Below are positions 1 to 6,631 of a stretch of 64,000 nt of DNA, piece by piece. Each line of letters opens with the position of its first letter. The stretch's first letter is position 1. The notes below the pieces were generated by a model, which did no database searches, had not been told where the DNA came from, and saw only the letters and a program-made list of their open reading frames with translations. Made by a program: the position numbers and the translations under genes. Source of the DNA: Uliginosibacterium gangwonense DSM 18521 (GTDB lineage Bacteria > Pseudomonadota > Gammaproteobacteria > Burkholderiales > Rhodocyclaceae); NCBI RefSeq assembly GCF_000373965.1, contig NZ_KB892868.1, positions 1 to 64,000 on the forward strand, given 5' to 3'.

Positions 1-1
1 T

Positions 2-784
2 CCGATCATTCCCTGGCTAGGCGGCAAACGACGCTTGGCTGATAGATTGTTGCCGCTATTCCCGCCGCATGAATGCTATGTGGAATTGTTCTGTGGAGGT
101 GCTGCACTGTACTTCCTGCGCCCGGTGCCCGCAGGCACCGAGGTACTCAATGATGTGAATGGCGAACTGGTGAATCTGTACCGCGTGGTGCAGCATCACA
201 TGGAAGAGTTCGTGCGCCAGTTCAAGTGGGCGATCACCAGTCGGCAAGTATTTAAGTGGATGCAAAATCAGTCCACCGAATCCTTGACGGACATCCAGCG
301 GGCCGCCCGCTTTTACTATTTGCAGCAGCATGCCTTCGGCGGCAAAGTGCAGGGGCAATCCTTCGGCACCGCCACCACCGGGCCAGCGATCAACCTATGC
401 CGCATAGAAGAAAACCTGAGTGCGGCCCATCTGCGCCTTGCAGGGACGTATGTTGAACATTTGTCCTGGCAGGAATGCTTCAAGCGTTATGATCGGGCGC
501 ACACGTTCTTCTACGCTGATCCGCCTTACTGGCAAACCGAAGGCTATGGGGTGCCCTTTGACTTCGACCAGTACACACAACTGGCAGAAGCGATGCGCAC
601 CTGCAAAGGGCGTGTCATGGTCAGCATCAACGACCACCCCGACATTCGGGCCGCTTTCGACGGTTTCTGGATGGAGGGACTGGACATCAAATATGCTACA
701 GCCAATGCACATGGCGCCCCTAAAACCAGCCGGGAGCTGGTGATTGCCAATTGGGAACCGCAGGTGTTTGGGGATCTGCTCTGA
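2..784 (+). CDS. D12-class N6-adenine DNA methyltransferase (5' end outside window)
   Basis: This is a type II/phage-like adenine-N6 DNA methyltransferase of the D12 (Dam) class. The open frame enters from the left edge, and the codons before the first internal TTG encode PWLGGKR, the AdoMet-binding GGK motif that normally lies near the N-terminus. Only a few residues are therefore missing. Further motifs are VELFCGGAA (motif I, about residue 27), LNDVN, and the catalytic ADPPYW (DPPY motif, about residue 173), in the order typical of the family. The visible part has 260 residues. Target specificity cannot be read. No restriction partner is visible, and it lies next to cassette-like DNA, so a phage or mobile origin is plausible but inferred. 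Confidence 0.9.
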   Translation, partial: PIIPWLGGKRRLADRLLPLFPPHECYVELFCGGAALYFLRPVPAGTEVLNDVNGELVNLYRVVQHHMEEFVRQFKWAITSRQVFKWMQNQSTESLTDIQRAARFYYLQQHAFGGKVQGQSFGTATTGPAINLCRIEENLSAAHLRLAGTYVEHLSWQECFKRYDRAHTFFYADPPYWQTEGYGVPFDFDQYTQLAEAMRTCKGRVMVSINDHPDIRAAFDGFWMEGLDIKYATANAHGAPKTSRELVIANWEPQVFGDLL

Positions 785-1110
785 TCCCTTTGCCCCTCAG
801 TGCTGCTTCAACTGGGTACGGTGCTGCTGCTATGATGTCGCTTTGATGGACATTGTTCGGCAGCAACCAGCCATGAACGGACGGTCACGCCACATATCGA
901 AAGTGGGCATTCGTAGGGCGAAGAAGGGAACAATGAAGCGAAGCGGAATTGCGCCGGATGGGGTGATCTCGGAACGCTTCTTCATACGGCGCAATTCGCT
1001 GTGCTCATTGACGCCCTACAAGTCGTGTCGGATGATCCAGTGTGCGCCGTACGCGGTGCCCGTCCGCTTGACTAGCGAGACGGTATCTACGTGCTGGAGA
1101 GCCTACACCC
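785..1110. other. Intergenic stretch without a supported gene
   Basis: I see no credible gene here. An open frame crosses it on the plus strand, but its composition (many Cys, Arg and Ser, no recognisable motif) looks random. The stretch contains a long interrupted inverted repeat at 932-1010, described separately. No attC-like site is recognisable between the methyltransferase and the acetyltransferase. Confidence 0.5.
932..1010. repeat. Long interrupted inverted repeat
   Basis: The inner arms AGCGGAATTGCGCCG (943-957) and CGGCGCAATTCGCT (988-1001) are complementary apart from one unpaired base. Outer arms CAATGA (932-937) and TCATTG (1005-1010) extend the stem. The loop is about 30 bases. 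There is no run of T, so it is not a standard terminator. The GTT/AAC core expected of an attC site is not evident. It could be a transposon end or a folded remnant. Confidence 0.6.
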
Positions 1111-1581
1111 ATGCCCGCGAATTTTTCACCTCACGTATCAATCACACTCACTTCCGTCGCTGCGAACGATGCTGAAGCACTCGTTGCACTTCGGATCGCG
1201 GCCATGCGTGACAGCTTGGAACGCATTGGGCGCTTTGATCCAGTGAGGGCGAGAGAGCGCTTCCTATCGAATTTCTCGCCCGAGCATGCGCGCCACATCG
1301 AAGTACAGGGCAGGCGCGTAGGTTTCGTTGTGGCGCGACCACAGGCCGATTTTGTGCTTCTTGATCACCTCTACGTCCACCCGAGCAGCCAAGGCCAAAG
1401 CATCGGCGCAACAGTCCTCGCTCAAATCATCCAAGAGGCCAACGTCATGGCTCTCCCAGTTCGGGTCGGCGCGCTGCGCGAAAGCGACTCAAATCGGTTT
1501 TATGTGCGCCATGGTTTCCAGTTGGTCGAGCAAAGCGAATTCGACAACTACTATGTGCGTCCGAGTAACCATGCTTTCTAA
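1111..1581 (+). CDS. GNAT family N-acetyltransferase
   Basis: This 156-residue protein has the GNAT fold signature. Its central strand and acetyl-CoA loop read LYVHPSSQGQSIGA (about residues 91-104), matching motif A (Q/R-x-x-G-x-G/A). The C-terminal part FYVRHGF matches the motif B tyrosine helix. The substrate is unknown. The first ATG was taken as the start, and there is no strong ribosome-binding site. The stop codon lies inside a sequence that resembles the left half of an attC site (1575-1610), so this may once have been a gene cassette. The acetyltransferase call is sure; the physiological role is open. Confidence 0.8.
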   Translation: MPANFSPHVSITLTSVAANDAEALVALRIAAMRDSLERIGRFDPVRARERFLSNFSPEHARHIEVQGRRVGFVVARPQADFVLLDHLYVHPSSQGQSIGATVLAQIIQEANVMALPVRVGALRESDSNRFYVRHGFQLVEQSEFDNYYVRPSNHAF

Positions 1582-1625
1582 CACCTCGGTCGAGGGGACG
1601 TTAAAACGTCTGCTTCCGATAACTT
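1575..1625 (+). repeat. Decayed attC-like site after the acetyltransferase
   Basis: The left half, TCTAACACCTCGGTCGAGGGGACG, closely matches the left half of the intact attC at 3063-3131 (CTAACAC, then TCGAGGGGACG). The right half is not an intact counterpart: a perfect palindrome GACGTT-AA-AACGTC (1597-1610) follows directly, then a degenerate AACTTCAACCGTCG. No matching cassette start was found upstream. I read it as a truncated or fused recombination site. Confidence 0.45.
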
Positions 1626-2053
1626 CAACCGTCGCCTTTGGGTCCAGACTGTGCAAAAACGTAATGAAGAGCCGGATTTGCAATTTTCCGGGAGTTACTT
1701 TACCTCTCCCGCATGAACGATTGTTGCGTATGGGCCGTTTTAAAGGGTCGGTTTTTTGTCCCCTGGAATTCCACAGCGTTTTTACACGGCCTCGGTCGGA
1801 AGTGAGCATTGACGAATTGGCCAATATCGATACAACATTGAATGCCGGAGTTCGGCCAGAAGCGGACGGTCGAGTCTGACCCTCAAAAGCCGTCGTTCGT
1901 TACTGCTGCTTTTTCTGGCAATTTAGTACGCTGATAGATCTGGAACAGTATCGCGGAGACGCAGAGTCTGAGCCGGTCTCCATGCATTAACGCCCGCCAG
2001 GTTATGCAGCAGACCGCCAAGTTATGGCGCAATATTGCTGTTCAAATTCATAG
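1582..2053. other. Intergenic region with hairpin, no gene
   Basis: No open frame here has coding character. Besides the decayed attC-like site at its left end, it holds a hairpin at 2007-2040: outer arms CAGCA/TGCTG and inner arms CGCCA/TGGCG around a five-base loop. That hairpin lies just upstream of the GTTAGGGG that opens the next cassette. It may be the right part of the preceding cassette's attC, but the expected matching left core is not convincing. Confidence 0.4.
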
Positions 2054-3125
2054 TTAGGGGAGCCAATGGGACTATTCGATTTCCTGTTCGGTGCCAAGAA
2101 GGCGACGGAGTCGACCCAACCGAGTTCTCGGGTCACGTCGAAAAAGGACGTGACCTTCCTCGACAACTTCGTTGAAATTCCGTCATTGGGTTTCTTTGGC
2201 CAATTTAGAAGGTCACGCTCTGGCGAGTGGATCATATGCTGGAGCGATAGCGACGAGCAAAACCATAGAGGTGGTCATCGAGACAGTGGTCACGGCCGCT
2301 ATGTCTTATACAACGCCAACAAGAATACGGTTGCAGTGCAGGGCCGGGTGGAACGCCCGAATTCAGGCAGTGTCGCTGACAACGGCAATTTCTCCATCGA
2401 AGACTGGCATTTCGGGAGCGAGCTCTCCGGAACGTTCCACGTCTTTTCTTCTGATGGGCGCAACCTCATCAAGAAGAAGTTTCAGGCCAACCTATACAAC
2501 AGCGCCATATCCGATAGTGGGCGGTTTGCCGTCTGCCAAACCGCTAACGCTCCAACAGGCGAGGATGGAAACAGATTCACAGCGTTTGATGTGGAAGGGA
2601 ACGCTGAGCTATTTTCCGTATACCCACCCACTGGATGGGCCGATACGTATACCTTCGTAGAAAACGTCCCACAATTTGGCGTCGCCATAAATCGGATCGG
2701 CACGTTCTACTACGATGTACAGGGCAATCTCATCGACCCCGAGAAATTCGAGATAGCGCGGCTTCACTGCGATAGGTATGACGTCGTTCTGTTAACTGCG
2801 GAAGATATTCTCAAGTCTGCCAACCTCAATGACGAGCTTGCCAACCAAGCACTTGAAGCTGCCACCAGGGCACTTTCGCTCGGCGCAGAAAAGGATCAAG
2901 GCTGGAAAGCCATAGCTCTCAAGATTCAGGGCTTGGCTCACGAGCGCCTGCGCAACGACGAGGCAGCTATTGCTGCGTTTGATGCGGCATTGCTAATAAA
3001 TCCGAAGATTGGCGTCAAGCGCAAGGCTGATTCCCTGAGAAAGAAACTTGCGCGATGAACGGCTCCCCTAACACTGCGTTCGAGGGGACGCTTCGCCTAT
3101 CGGCAGCGCGCCCCTCAACTTCACG
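2054..3125 (+). mobile_element. Integron-type gene cassette
   Basis: The segment has the architecture of one mobile gene cassette: one open reading frame, with a recombination site at its end. The bases opening the cassette, G|TTAGGGGAG (2053-2062), are the exact reverse complement of CTCCCCTAAC (3063-3072), the left core of the attC at its end. This is expected when both derive from one circular cassette. The predicted crossover points are after G 2053 and after G 3125. No integrase gene is in the window, so whether this belongs to a chromosomal integron or to an attC cluster without integrase cannot be decided here. Confidence 0.75.
2066..3058 (+). CDS. Cassette-borne protein of unknown function with C-terminal TPR-like region
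   Basis: I do not recognise the family of this 330-residue protein. Residues about 35-235 are rich in short beta-like segments with repeated Asp/Asn-Gly turns, suggesting an irregular beta-propeller or WD-like fold (an inference). Residues about 245-325 look like TPR helices, with alternating Ala-rich helices such as AAIAAFDAALLINP. There is no signal peptide, and the N-terminal FDFLFG is short and hydrophobic. The ATG lies 12 bases inside the cassette, and the Shine-Dalgarno AGGGGAG is part of the recombination half-site itself. The gene fills the cassette and ends a few bases before its attC. Confidence 0.8.
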   Translation: MGLFDFLFGAKKATESTQPSSRVTSKKDVTFLDNFVEIPSLGFFGQFRRSRSGEWIICWSDSDEQNHRGGHRDSGHGRYVLYNANKNTVAVQGRVERPNSGSVADNGNFSIEDWHFGSELSGTFHVFSSDGRNLIKKKFQANLYNSAISDSGRFAVCQTANAPTGEDGNRFTAFDVEGNAELFSVYPPTGWADTYTFVENVPQFGVAINRIGTFYYDVQGNLIDPEKFEIARLHCDRYDVVLLTAEDILKSANLNDELANQALEAATRALSLGAEKDQGWKAIALKIQGLAHERLRNDEAAIAAFDAALLINPKIGVKRKADSLRKKLAR

Positions 3126-3131
3126 TTGAAC
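3063..3131 (+). repeat. attC recombination site
   Basis: The site has the four-box layout of attC: left core CCCTAAC (3066-3072), inner box TTCGAGGGGACGC (3079-3091), inner box GCGCGCCCCTCAA (3106-3118), and right core GTTGAAC (3125-3131, fitting GTTRRRY). The inner boxes pair with one extra base on the left arm, the extrahelical base that orients integrase binding in known attC sites. The total length of about 69 bases is within the usual range. Confidence 0.8.
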
Positions 3132-3363
3132 GTCTGCTTTCCGCGAGCCTGAGCGTCCGTAATGGGTCGATTGTTGCCTCTCAGCATCATCCGTTGAGTA
3201 GCCAGATAGGGGACAGTGGGCTGCCAAATTCCAGTGAGCCAAACTGGTCATGGTTGCAGGGAGTGATGACAATTAACGCGCAAATCGAATGCGTTCCTTG
3301 CTAGCTGTGAAGTGCCAAAATTAACGCAAATGGGTGCCAAAACTGGCGCCGCGTTACAACAAG

Positions 3364-3383
3364 GCCCGCGAAAGCGGGTTTTT
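3364..3383 (+). terminator. Intrinsic terminator
   Basis: CCCGC-GAAA-GCGGG followed by five T on the plus strand. It would end rightward transcription leaving the cassette region before the oppositely oriented tRNA genes. Confidence 0.6.
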
Positions 3384-3413
3384 CTTTGGCAGGAAGCAGA
3401 TGAAACGGATATG

Positions 3414-3439
3414 AAAAAGCCCGCATAGCGCGGGCTTTT
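3414..3439 (-). terminator. Terminator of the His-Arg-Pro tRNA operon
   Basis: The arms AAGCCCGC and GCGGGCTT flank a short loop, with T-rich ends on both strands. It lies downstream of tRNA-His on the minus strand and is the natural end of the three-tRNA transcript. Confidence 0.7.
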
Positions 3440-3494
3440 GTAGAACAGTTAGCATTTTGTAGATTATCCACAATCCGCTAACTCTTTGAATTAC

Positions 3495-3571
3495 TGGGGC
3501 GATAGATGGGAATCGAACCCACGACACCTGGAGCCACAATCCAGTGCTCTACCAACTGAGCTACTACCGCC
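3495..3571 (-). tRNA. tRNA-His (GTG)
   Basis: The 77-base cloverleaf has anticodon GTG in the loop TTGTGGC, the extra 5' G (-1) typical of tRNA-His, a GGTTCGATTCC T-arm and an encoded CCA end. It is the last gene of a minus-strand Pro-Arg-His cluster. Confidence 0.95.
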
Positions 3572-3617
3572 ACCGTGGATCAGCGCATGTGATTGCACTA
3601 ACCCGAAAACCTTTACC

Positions 3618-3694
3618 TGGCCTGCCCGAAGGGAATCGAACCCCTAACCTACGGCTTAGAAGGCCGTTGCTCTATCCAGTTGAGCTACGGGCAG
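3618..3694 (-). tRNA. tRNA-Arg (TCT)
   Basis: The 77-base cloverleaf has acceptor arms CTGCCCG/CGGGCAG, anticodon TCT (CTTCTAA loop), discriminator G and an encoded CCA. It is the middle gene of the three-tRNA cluster. Confidence 0.95.
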
Positions 3695-3736
3695 ATTCCT
3701 TGCTCATTCAAGCAGCCCTCGGTCCGGCAACACAAC

Positions 3737-3813
<77 letters not shown>

Positions 3814-4046
3814 AGGGAGAAGAATCATAAACGATCCATGCAGCCCAAGTCAAATGTTTGGCCGCATTTTTTGGTTGAGAGCTTTGGCGAGTCTTGATGC
3901 AAGCTGTTTTCAGCGCATGCAGTGCCCCCTCTAAAACCTTAGAGCCTGTCTGCAACCTTGGTATGAGAACATTTAGGCTCATGCGTTTCACAGGTATATC
4001 CCGTACATAGGTTGCTGCACGTTGCCCCCTGCTCTCGCCTCAATCC

Positions 4047-4244
4047 TTAGTTCTTTTTGCTCATTGGGCAGGTATTGATGCCCAACAGGGGGTACAGCGG
4101 GCAGAAGCGGAAAAGTCCGGTCGCAATGGATACAACGCCAATCCACCCCCAGGGGCCAATGACGCCGAATGCAGCCAGGGCGACAAGCAGCACGCCTGCC
4201 AGAATACGCAATGCACGATCAATACCGCCTACGTTTGTTTTCAT
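4047..4244 (-). CDS. DUF2892 small membrane protein
   Basis: This is a 65-residue inner-membrane protein of the DUF2892 family, related to the C-terminal domain of YgaP. It has two hydrophobic segments (about residues 12-29 and 31-47) and the family's end motif R-F-CPLYPLLGINTC with two cysteines. The ATG at 4244 was chosen over a GTG one codon earlier because AGGAGG lies five bases upstream of the ATG. It is divergent from an ArsR-type regulator 180 bp away. Family members often accompany sulfur-transfer or rhodanese genes, but none is adjacent here, so the role is unknown. Confidence 0.85.
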   Translation of the reverse strand: MKTNVGGIDRALRILAGVLLVALAAFGVIGPWGWIGVVSIATGLFRFCPLYPLLGINTCPMSKKN

Positions 4245-4360
4245 CACTTCCTCCTGTTGAGCTGACTGATGGCACGCCGTGGTTTGGCCTGCCCGAAAAC
4301 TGTGACGCCATTTGCGGGGTGTGCTTCTCTAGCGCGATCTCGGTGAATGTGCACTTGTTT

Positions 4361-4400
4361 TTATTTAAATTATCGCTATATAGTTATAATGTCAATGTGA
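4361..4400 (+). promoter_or_regulatory. Putative promoter/operator of the ArsR-type regulator
   Basis: A perfect -10 hexamer TATAAT (4385-4390) lies in an AT-rich tract about 40 bases upstream of the regulator's start. The interval ATTAT-12-ATAAT around it is an imperfect palindrome that could be an autoregulatory operator. The -35 element is weak (TTATTT, 18 bases upstream). Confidence 0.4.
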
Positions 4401-4427
4401 GTTTCCAGCATGTCAGGCGGGGATATA

Positions 4428-4817
4428 ATGAAACATCGTGACTCGTCTCCTTCTGAAAGCGATTTTTGCATGCAAGCCCTAGATGAATCCGCACTGAACC
4501 ACGTGGCAGCCTATTTCCGTGCTTTGTCAGAACCGAACCGGCTGCGCATTTTGAATACGCTGAGAAACGGCGAGAAGAATGTGAGCCAGATTACCCAGCT
4601 CACTGGCTGTGGGCAGGCGAATATTTCCAAACATCTGGCGCTGCTGTATGAGGCAGGCTTGGTCTTGCGAGAAACGCAGGGGACGGCTACATATTACCGG
4701 ATCGCAGATCAGGCGACGTTTGATCTATGCGATATCGTGTGCGGCAATGTTGCCAAAATCGTTTCACGGCAGCACGACAGCACGGCGGCGTTACGTGCGC
4801 AGTTGACTGCCAGATAG
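4428..4817 (+). CDS. ArsR/SmtB family transcriptional regulator
   Basis: This is a 129-residue winged-helix repressor of the ArsR family. The helix-turn-helix covers FRALSEPNRLRIL to ANISKHLALLYEAGLV (about residues 25-70), followed by the wing RETQGTATYYRI. Cysteines occur in FCMQA, LTGCGQ and LCDIVCGN. The last pair could form a redox or metal site, but the classic ELCVCDL metal motif is absent. The ATG at 4428 is favoured by an upstream GGCGGGG; an ATG at 4410 is an alternative. It is divergent from the DUF2892 gene and probably controls it. Confidence 0.85.
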   Translation: MKHRDSSPSESDFCMQALDESALNHVAAYFRALSEPNRLRILNTLRNGEKNVSQITQLTGCGQANISKHLALLYEAGLVLRETQGTATYYRIADQATFDLCDIVCGNVAKIVSRQHDSTAALRAQLTAR

Positions 4818-4836
4818 ATTTTCTTCCAAAAAACAA

Positions 4837-4865
4837 AAGCTGGCCTACCCACGGCCAGCTTTTTG
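4837..4865 (+). terminator. Bidirectional intrinsic terminator
   Basis: AAAAGCTGGCC and GGCCAGCTTTTT form a strong hairpin between the convergent regulator and nucleotidyltransferase genes. It can serve both strands. Confidence 0.75.
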
Positions 4866-4890
4866 CACGAACATACGGCGCCTAAAGTAA

Positions 4891-5994
4891 TCAGGCGCGC
4901 GAGTCGCCCCAGCGCAGAGTCGTCCGATCATCCCCCGCGTAGATGGTATAACCGGTGCGATCCACGCAGTAGCGGGAAGAGACCACCATTTCAGCCATGG
5001 TCATCCCGGCCCCGACGCGGGTGTATTCAAAGATGACGCTACGCACCAGGGTGGCACCCTGGCGGATATGGCAGCCATGCCCGATCCAGGTGGGGCCAAT
5101 GATCGTAGTACCTGCTTCGATCTTGACGCTGGAGCCGATGTACACCGGGCCCTCGATATTGACCTGATCCCAGTCGATACGCGTATTCAAGCCCACCCAC
5201 ACACCAGGGCGAATCTCTTTGCCGGGCATGTCCATCTGGGCAATCTCGCCACGAAGCACGCGCTGCAATACCGCCCAATAATCGGTGACCCGGCCAATGT
5301 CGATCCAGTTGAAAAAACGCTGCTGGGCATAGAAGGGCAAGCCCTTTGCTACCAGAGAAGGGAAAAGCTGGCTGCCGATGTCATACACCTGATTCGAGGG
5401 GACCAGATCAATGACTTCGGGTTCAAAAATGTAGATCCCCGTCGAGGCCAAAGTGCTCTTGGCCTCTTCAGGCTTGGGCTTTTCCTGGAAGGAAAGCACC
5501 TTGCCGTCCTCATCCGCCACCACGATCCCGTAGTTTTTCACCTCGGGCAGCGGTACATCCAGGGTCACAACACTGGCAATGGCCTTTTTGGCGTGATGTT
5601 CTGCCACGGCAGCGCCGATATCCAGATCGATAATGGCGTCACCACAGAGTACCAGCGTGGTTTCATCGAAAAAGCCACTGTTGTCCTGAATGCGCTTCAT
5701 CCCCCCTGCCGAGCCGATGGGGGCGGGAATGATGTCACCGTTCTCATAGGCGCCTTCATAGGAGTAGCCGATTTCGACGCCCCAACGATGGCCGTCGCCA
5801 AAGTATTCCTCAATCTTGCGATGTAGGAAGGCGACGTTGATCATGATTTCGCGCACGCCATGGCGGGCCAGGTGTTCAATGATGTATTCCAGAACCGGCT
5901 TACCCAGGATGGGAATCATCGGTTTGGGGATATCCTTGGTCAGCGGTCGAACACGCGTCCCCTGCCCTGCGGCAAGAATCATTGCCTTTGCCAT
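4891..5994 (-). CDS. Sugar-1-phosphate nucleotidyltransferase (NDP-sugar pyrophosphorylase)
   Basis: This 367-residue enzyme should couple a sugar 1-phosphate to a nucleoside triphosphate to give an NDP-sugar. The N-terminal catalytic domain starts with the signature MILAAGQGTRVRPLTKDIPKPM. It has GSAGG (about residue 96) and LCGDAIID (about residue 116), the metal-binding aspartate region. The C-terminal third has hexapeptide-type left-handed beta-helix repeats (VYIGSSVKIEAGTTI). It resembles mannose-1-phosphate guanylyltransferase-like proteins, but the nucleotide and sugar cannot be assigned. The ATG at 5994 has GAGAGAGG upstream and is preferred over a GTG two codons earlier. The gene is monocistronic, with tRNA genes upstream. 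Confidence 0.88.
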   Translation of the reverse strand: MAKAMILAAGQGTRVRPLTKDIPKPMIPILGKPVLEYIIEHLARHGVREIMINVAFLHRKIEEYFGDGHRWGVEIGYSYEGAYENGDIIPAPIGSAGGMKRIQDNSGFFDETTLVLCGDAIIDLDIGAAVAEHHAKKAIASVVTLDVPLPEVKNYGIVVADEDGKVLSFQEKPKPEEAKSTLASTGIYIFEPEVIDLVPSNQVYDIGSQLFPSLVAKGLPFYAQQRFFNWIDIGRVTDYWAVLQRVLRGEIAQMDMPGKEIRPGVWVGLNTRIDWDQVNIEGPVYIGSSVKIEAGTTIIGPTWIGHGCHIRQGATLVRSVIFEYTRVGAGMTMAEMVVSSRYCVDRTGYTIYAGDDRTTLRWGDSRA

Positions 5995-6150
5995 ACACAC
6001 CTCTCTCCGCGAATAGCGCTTCTGAAGTACGCTATCTTACCGGGAATTGGTGCGGCGCCATATGCCAGTCAGCTGTAGACTTAAGCTTACTGATCACGCC
6101 AGGGATCAATCCACGAGCAACACAAAGGAAAATGGAACGGTCAAGAAAGC

Positions 6151-6181
6151 AAAAGGGCCTGTCTTTCGACAGGCCCTTTTG
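6151..6181 (-). terminator. Terminator after tRNA-Arg copy 1
   Basis: AAGGGCCTGTC and GACAGGCCCTT form a perfect stem, with T-rich flanks. It lies directly downstream of the first tRNA-Arg on the minus strand. Confidence 0.7.
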
Positions 6182-6188
6182 ACAAAAC

Positions 6189-6265
6189 TGGCGCGCCCGG
6201 AAGGATTCGAACCTCCTACCCCTTGGTTCGTAGCCAAGTACTCTATCCAGATGAGCTACGGGCGC
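6189..6265 (-). tRNA. tRNA-Arg (ACG), copy 1
   Basis: The 77-base cloverleaf has acceptor arms GCGCCCG/CGGGCGC, anticodon ACG (CTACGAA loop), and an encoded CCA. Its discriminator base is G, whereas the second copy 200 bp away has A. It has its own downstream terminator. Confidence 0.95.
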
Positions 6266-6364
6266 AATTGAGAGATGGGATTATGCACAAACTCTCGATT
6301 TTGTGCAAGACATTTTTTTGATGCCTACTGTTTTTGCAGCCTGACATCGCCAGAATATCAAAAC

Positions 6365-6393
6365 GAAGGGCCTTGTCGGAACAAGGCCCTTTG
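6365..6393 (-). terminator. Terminator after tRNA-Arg copy 2
   Basis: AAGGGCCTTGT and ACAAGGCCCTT form a perfect stem. It resembles the terminator of copy 1 in sequence and distance, which suggests that a tRNA-plus-terminator unit was duplicated. Confidence 0.7.
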
Positions 6394-6400
6394 CGAAAAC

Positions 6401-6477
6401 TGGTGCGCCCGGAAGGATTCGAACCTCCTACCCCTTGGTTCGTAGCCAAGTACTCTATCCAGATGAGCTACGGGCGC
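6401..6477 (-). tRNA. tRNA-Arg (ACG), copy 2
   Basis: It is identical in body to copy 1 but has discriminator A instead of G. CCA is encoded and the anticodon is ACG. It lies 12 bases downstream of tRNA-Ser and is probably co-transcribed with it. Confidence 0.95.
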
Positions 6478-6489
6478 AGTTTCTTCTGT

Positions 6490-6583
6490 TGGCGGAGAGT
6501 GAGGGATTCGAACCCTCGATACAGGTTTTAGCCCGTATGCTCCCTTAGCAGGGGAGTGCCTTCGACCACTCGGCCAACTCTCC
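6490..6583 (-). tRNA. tRNA-Ser (GCT)
   Basis: The 94-base class II tRNA has a long variable arm, acceptor arms GGAGAGT/ACTCTCC, anticodon GCT (CTGCTAA loop), discriminator G and an encoded CCA. It lies 48 bases downstream of lysC on the same strand. Confidence 0.95.
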
Positions 6584-6631
6584 AACGCAGAAGAGGGCGC
6601 ATTATATGATGCACCCGGCACTTCGTCAATC

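Larger units (their letters stand above)
3132..3494. other. Intergenic region between cassette and tRNA cluster
   Basis: No gene is supported. It holds direct repeats GTGCCAAAA (3312-3320 and 3334-3342) and ATTAACGC (within 3271-3279 and again from 3320), resembling the multiple terminal repeats of IS21-type elements, though no transposase remains. Two hairpins follow (3364-3383 and 3414-3439). A perfect DnaA-box sequence TTATCCACA lies at 3464-3472. Confidence 0.4.

Noticed and set aside
744-1175. Open frame of 143 codons on the plus strand
   Set aside because: It overlaps the end of the methyltransferase and the start of the acetyltransferase, has random-looking composition and no motif.
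3464-3472. Perfect DnaA box TTATCCACA near tRNA-His
   Set aside because: A single box without neighbours is expected by chance and gives no support for an origin.
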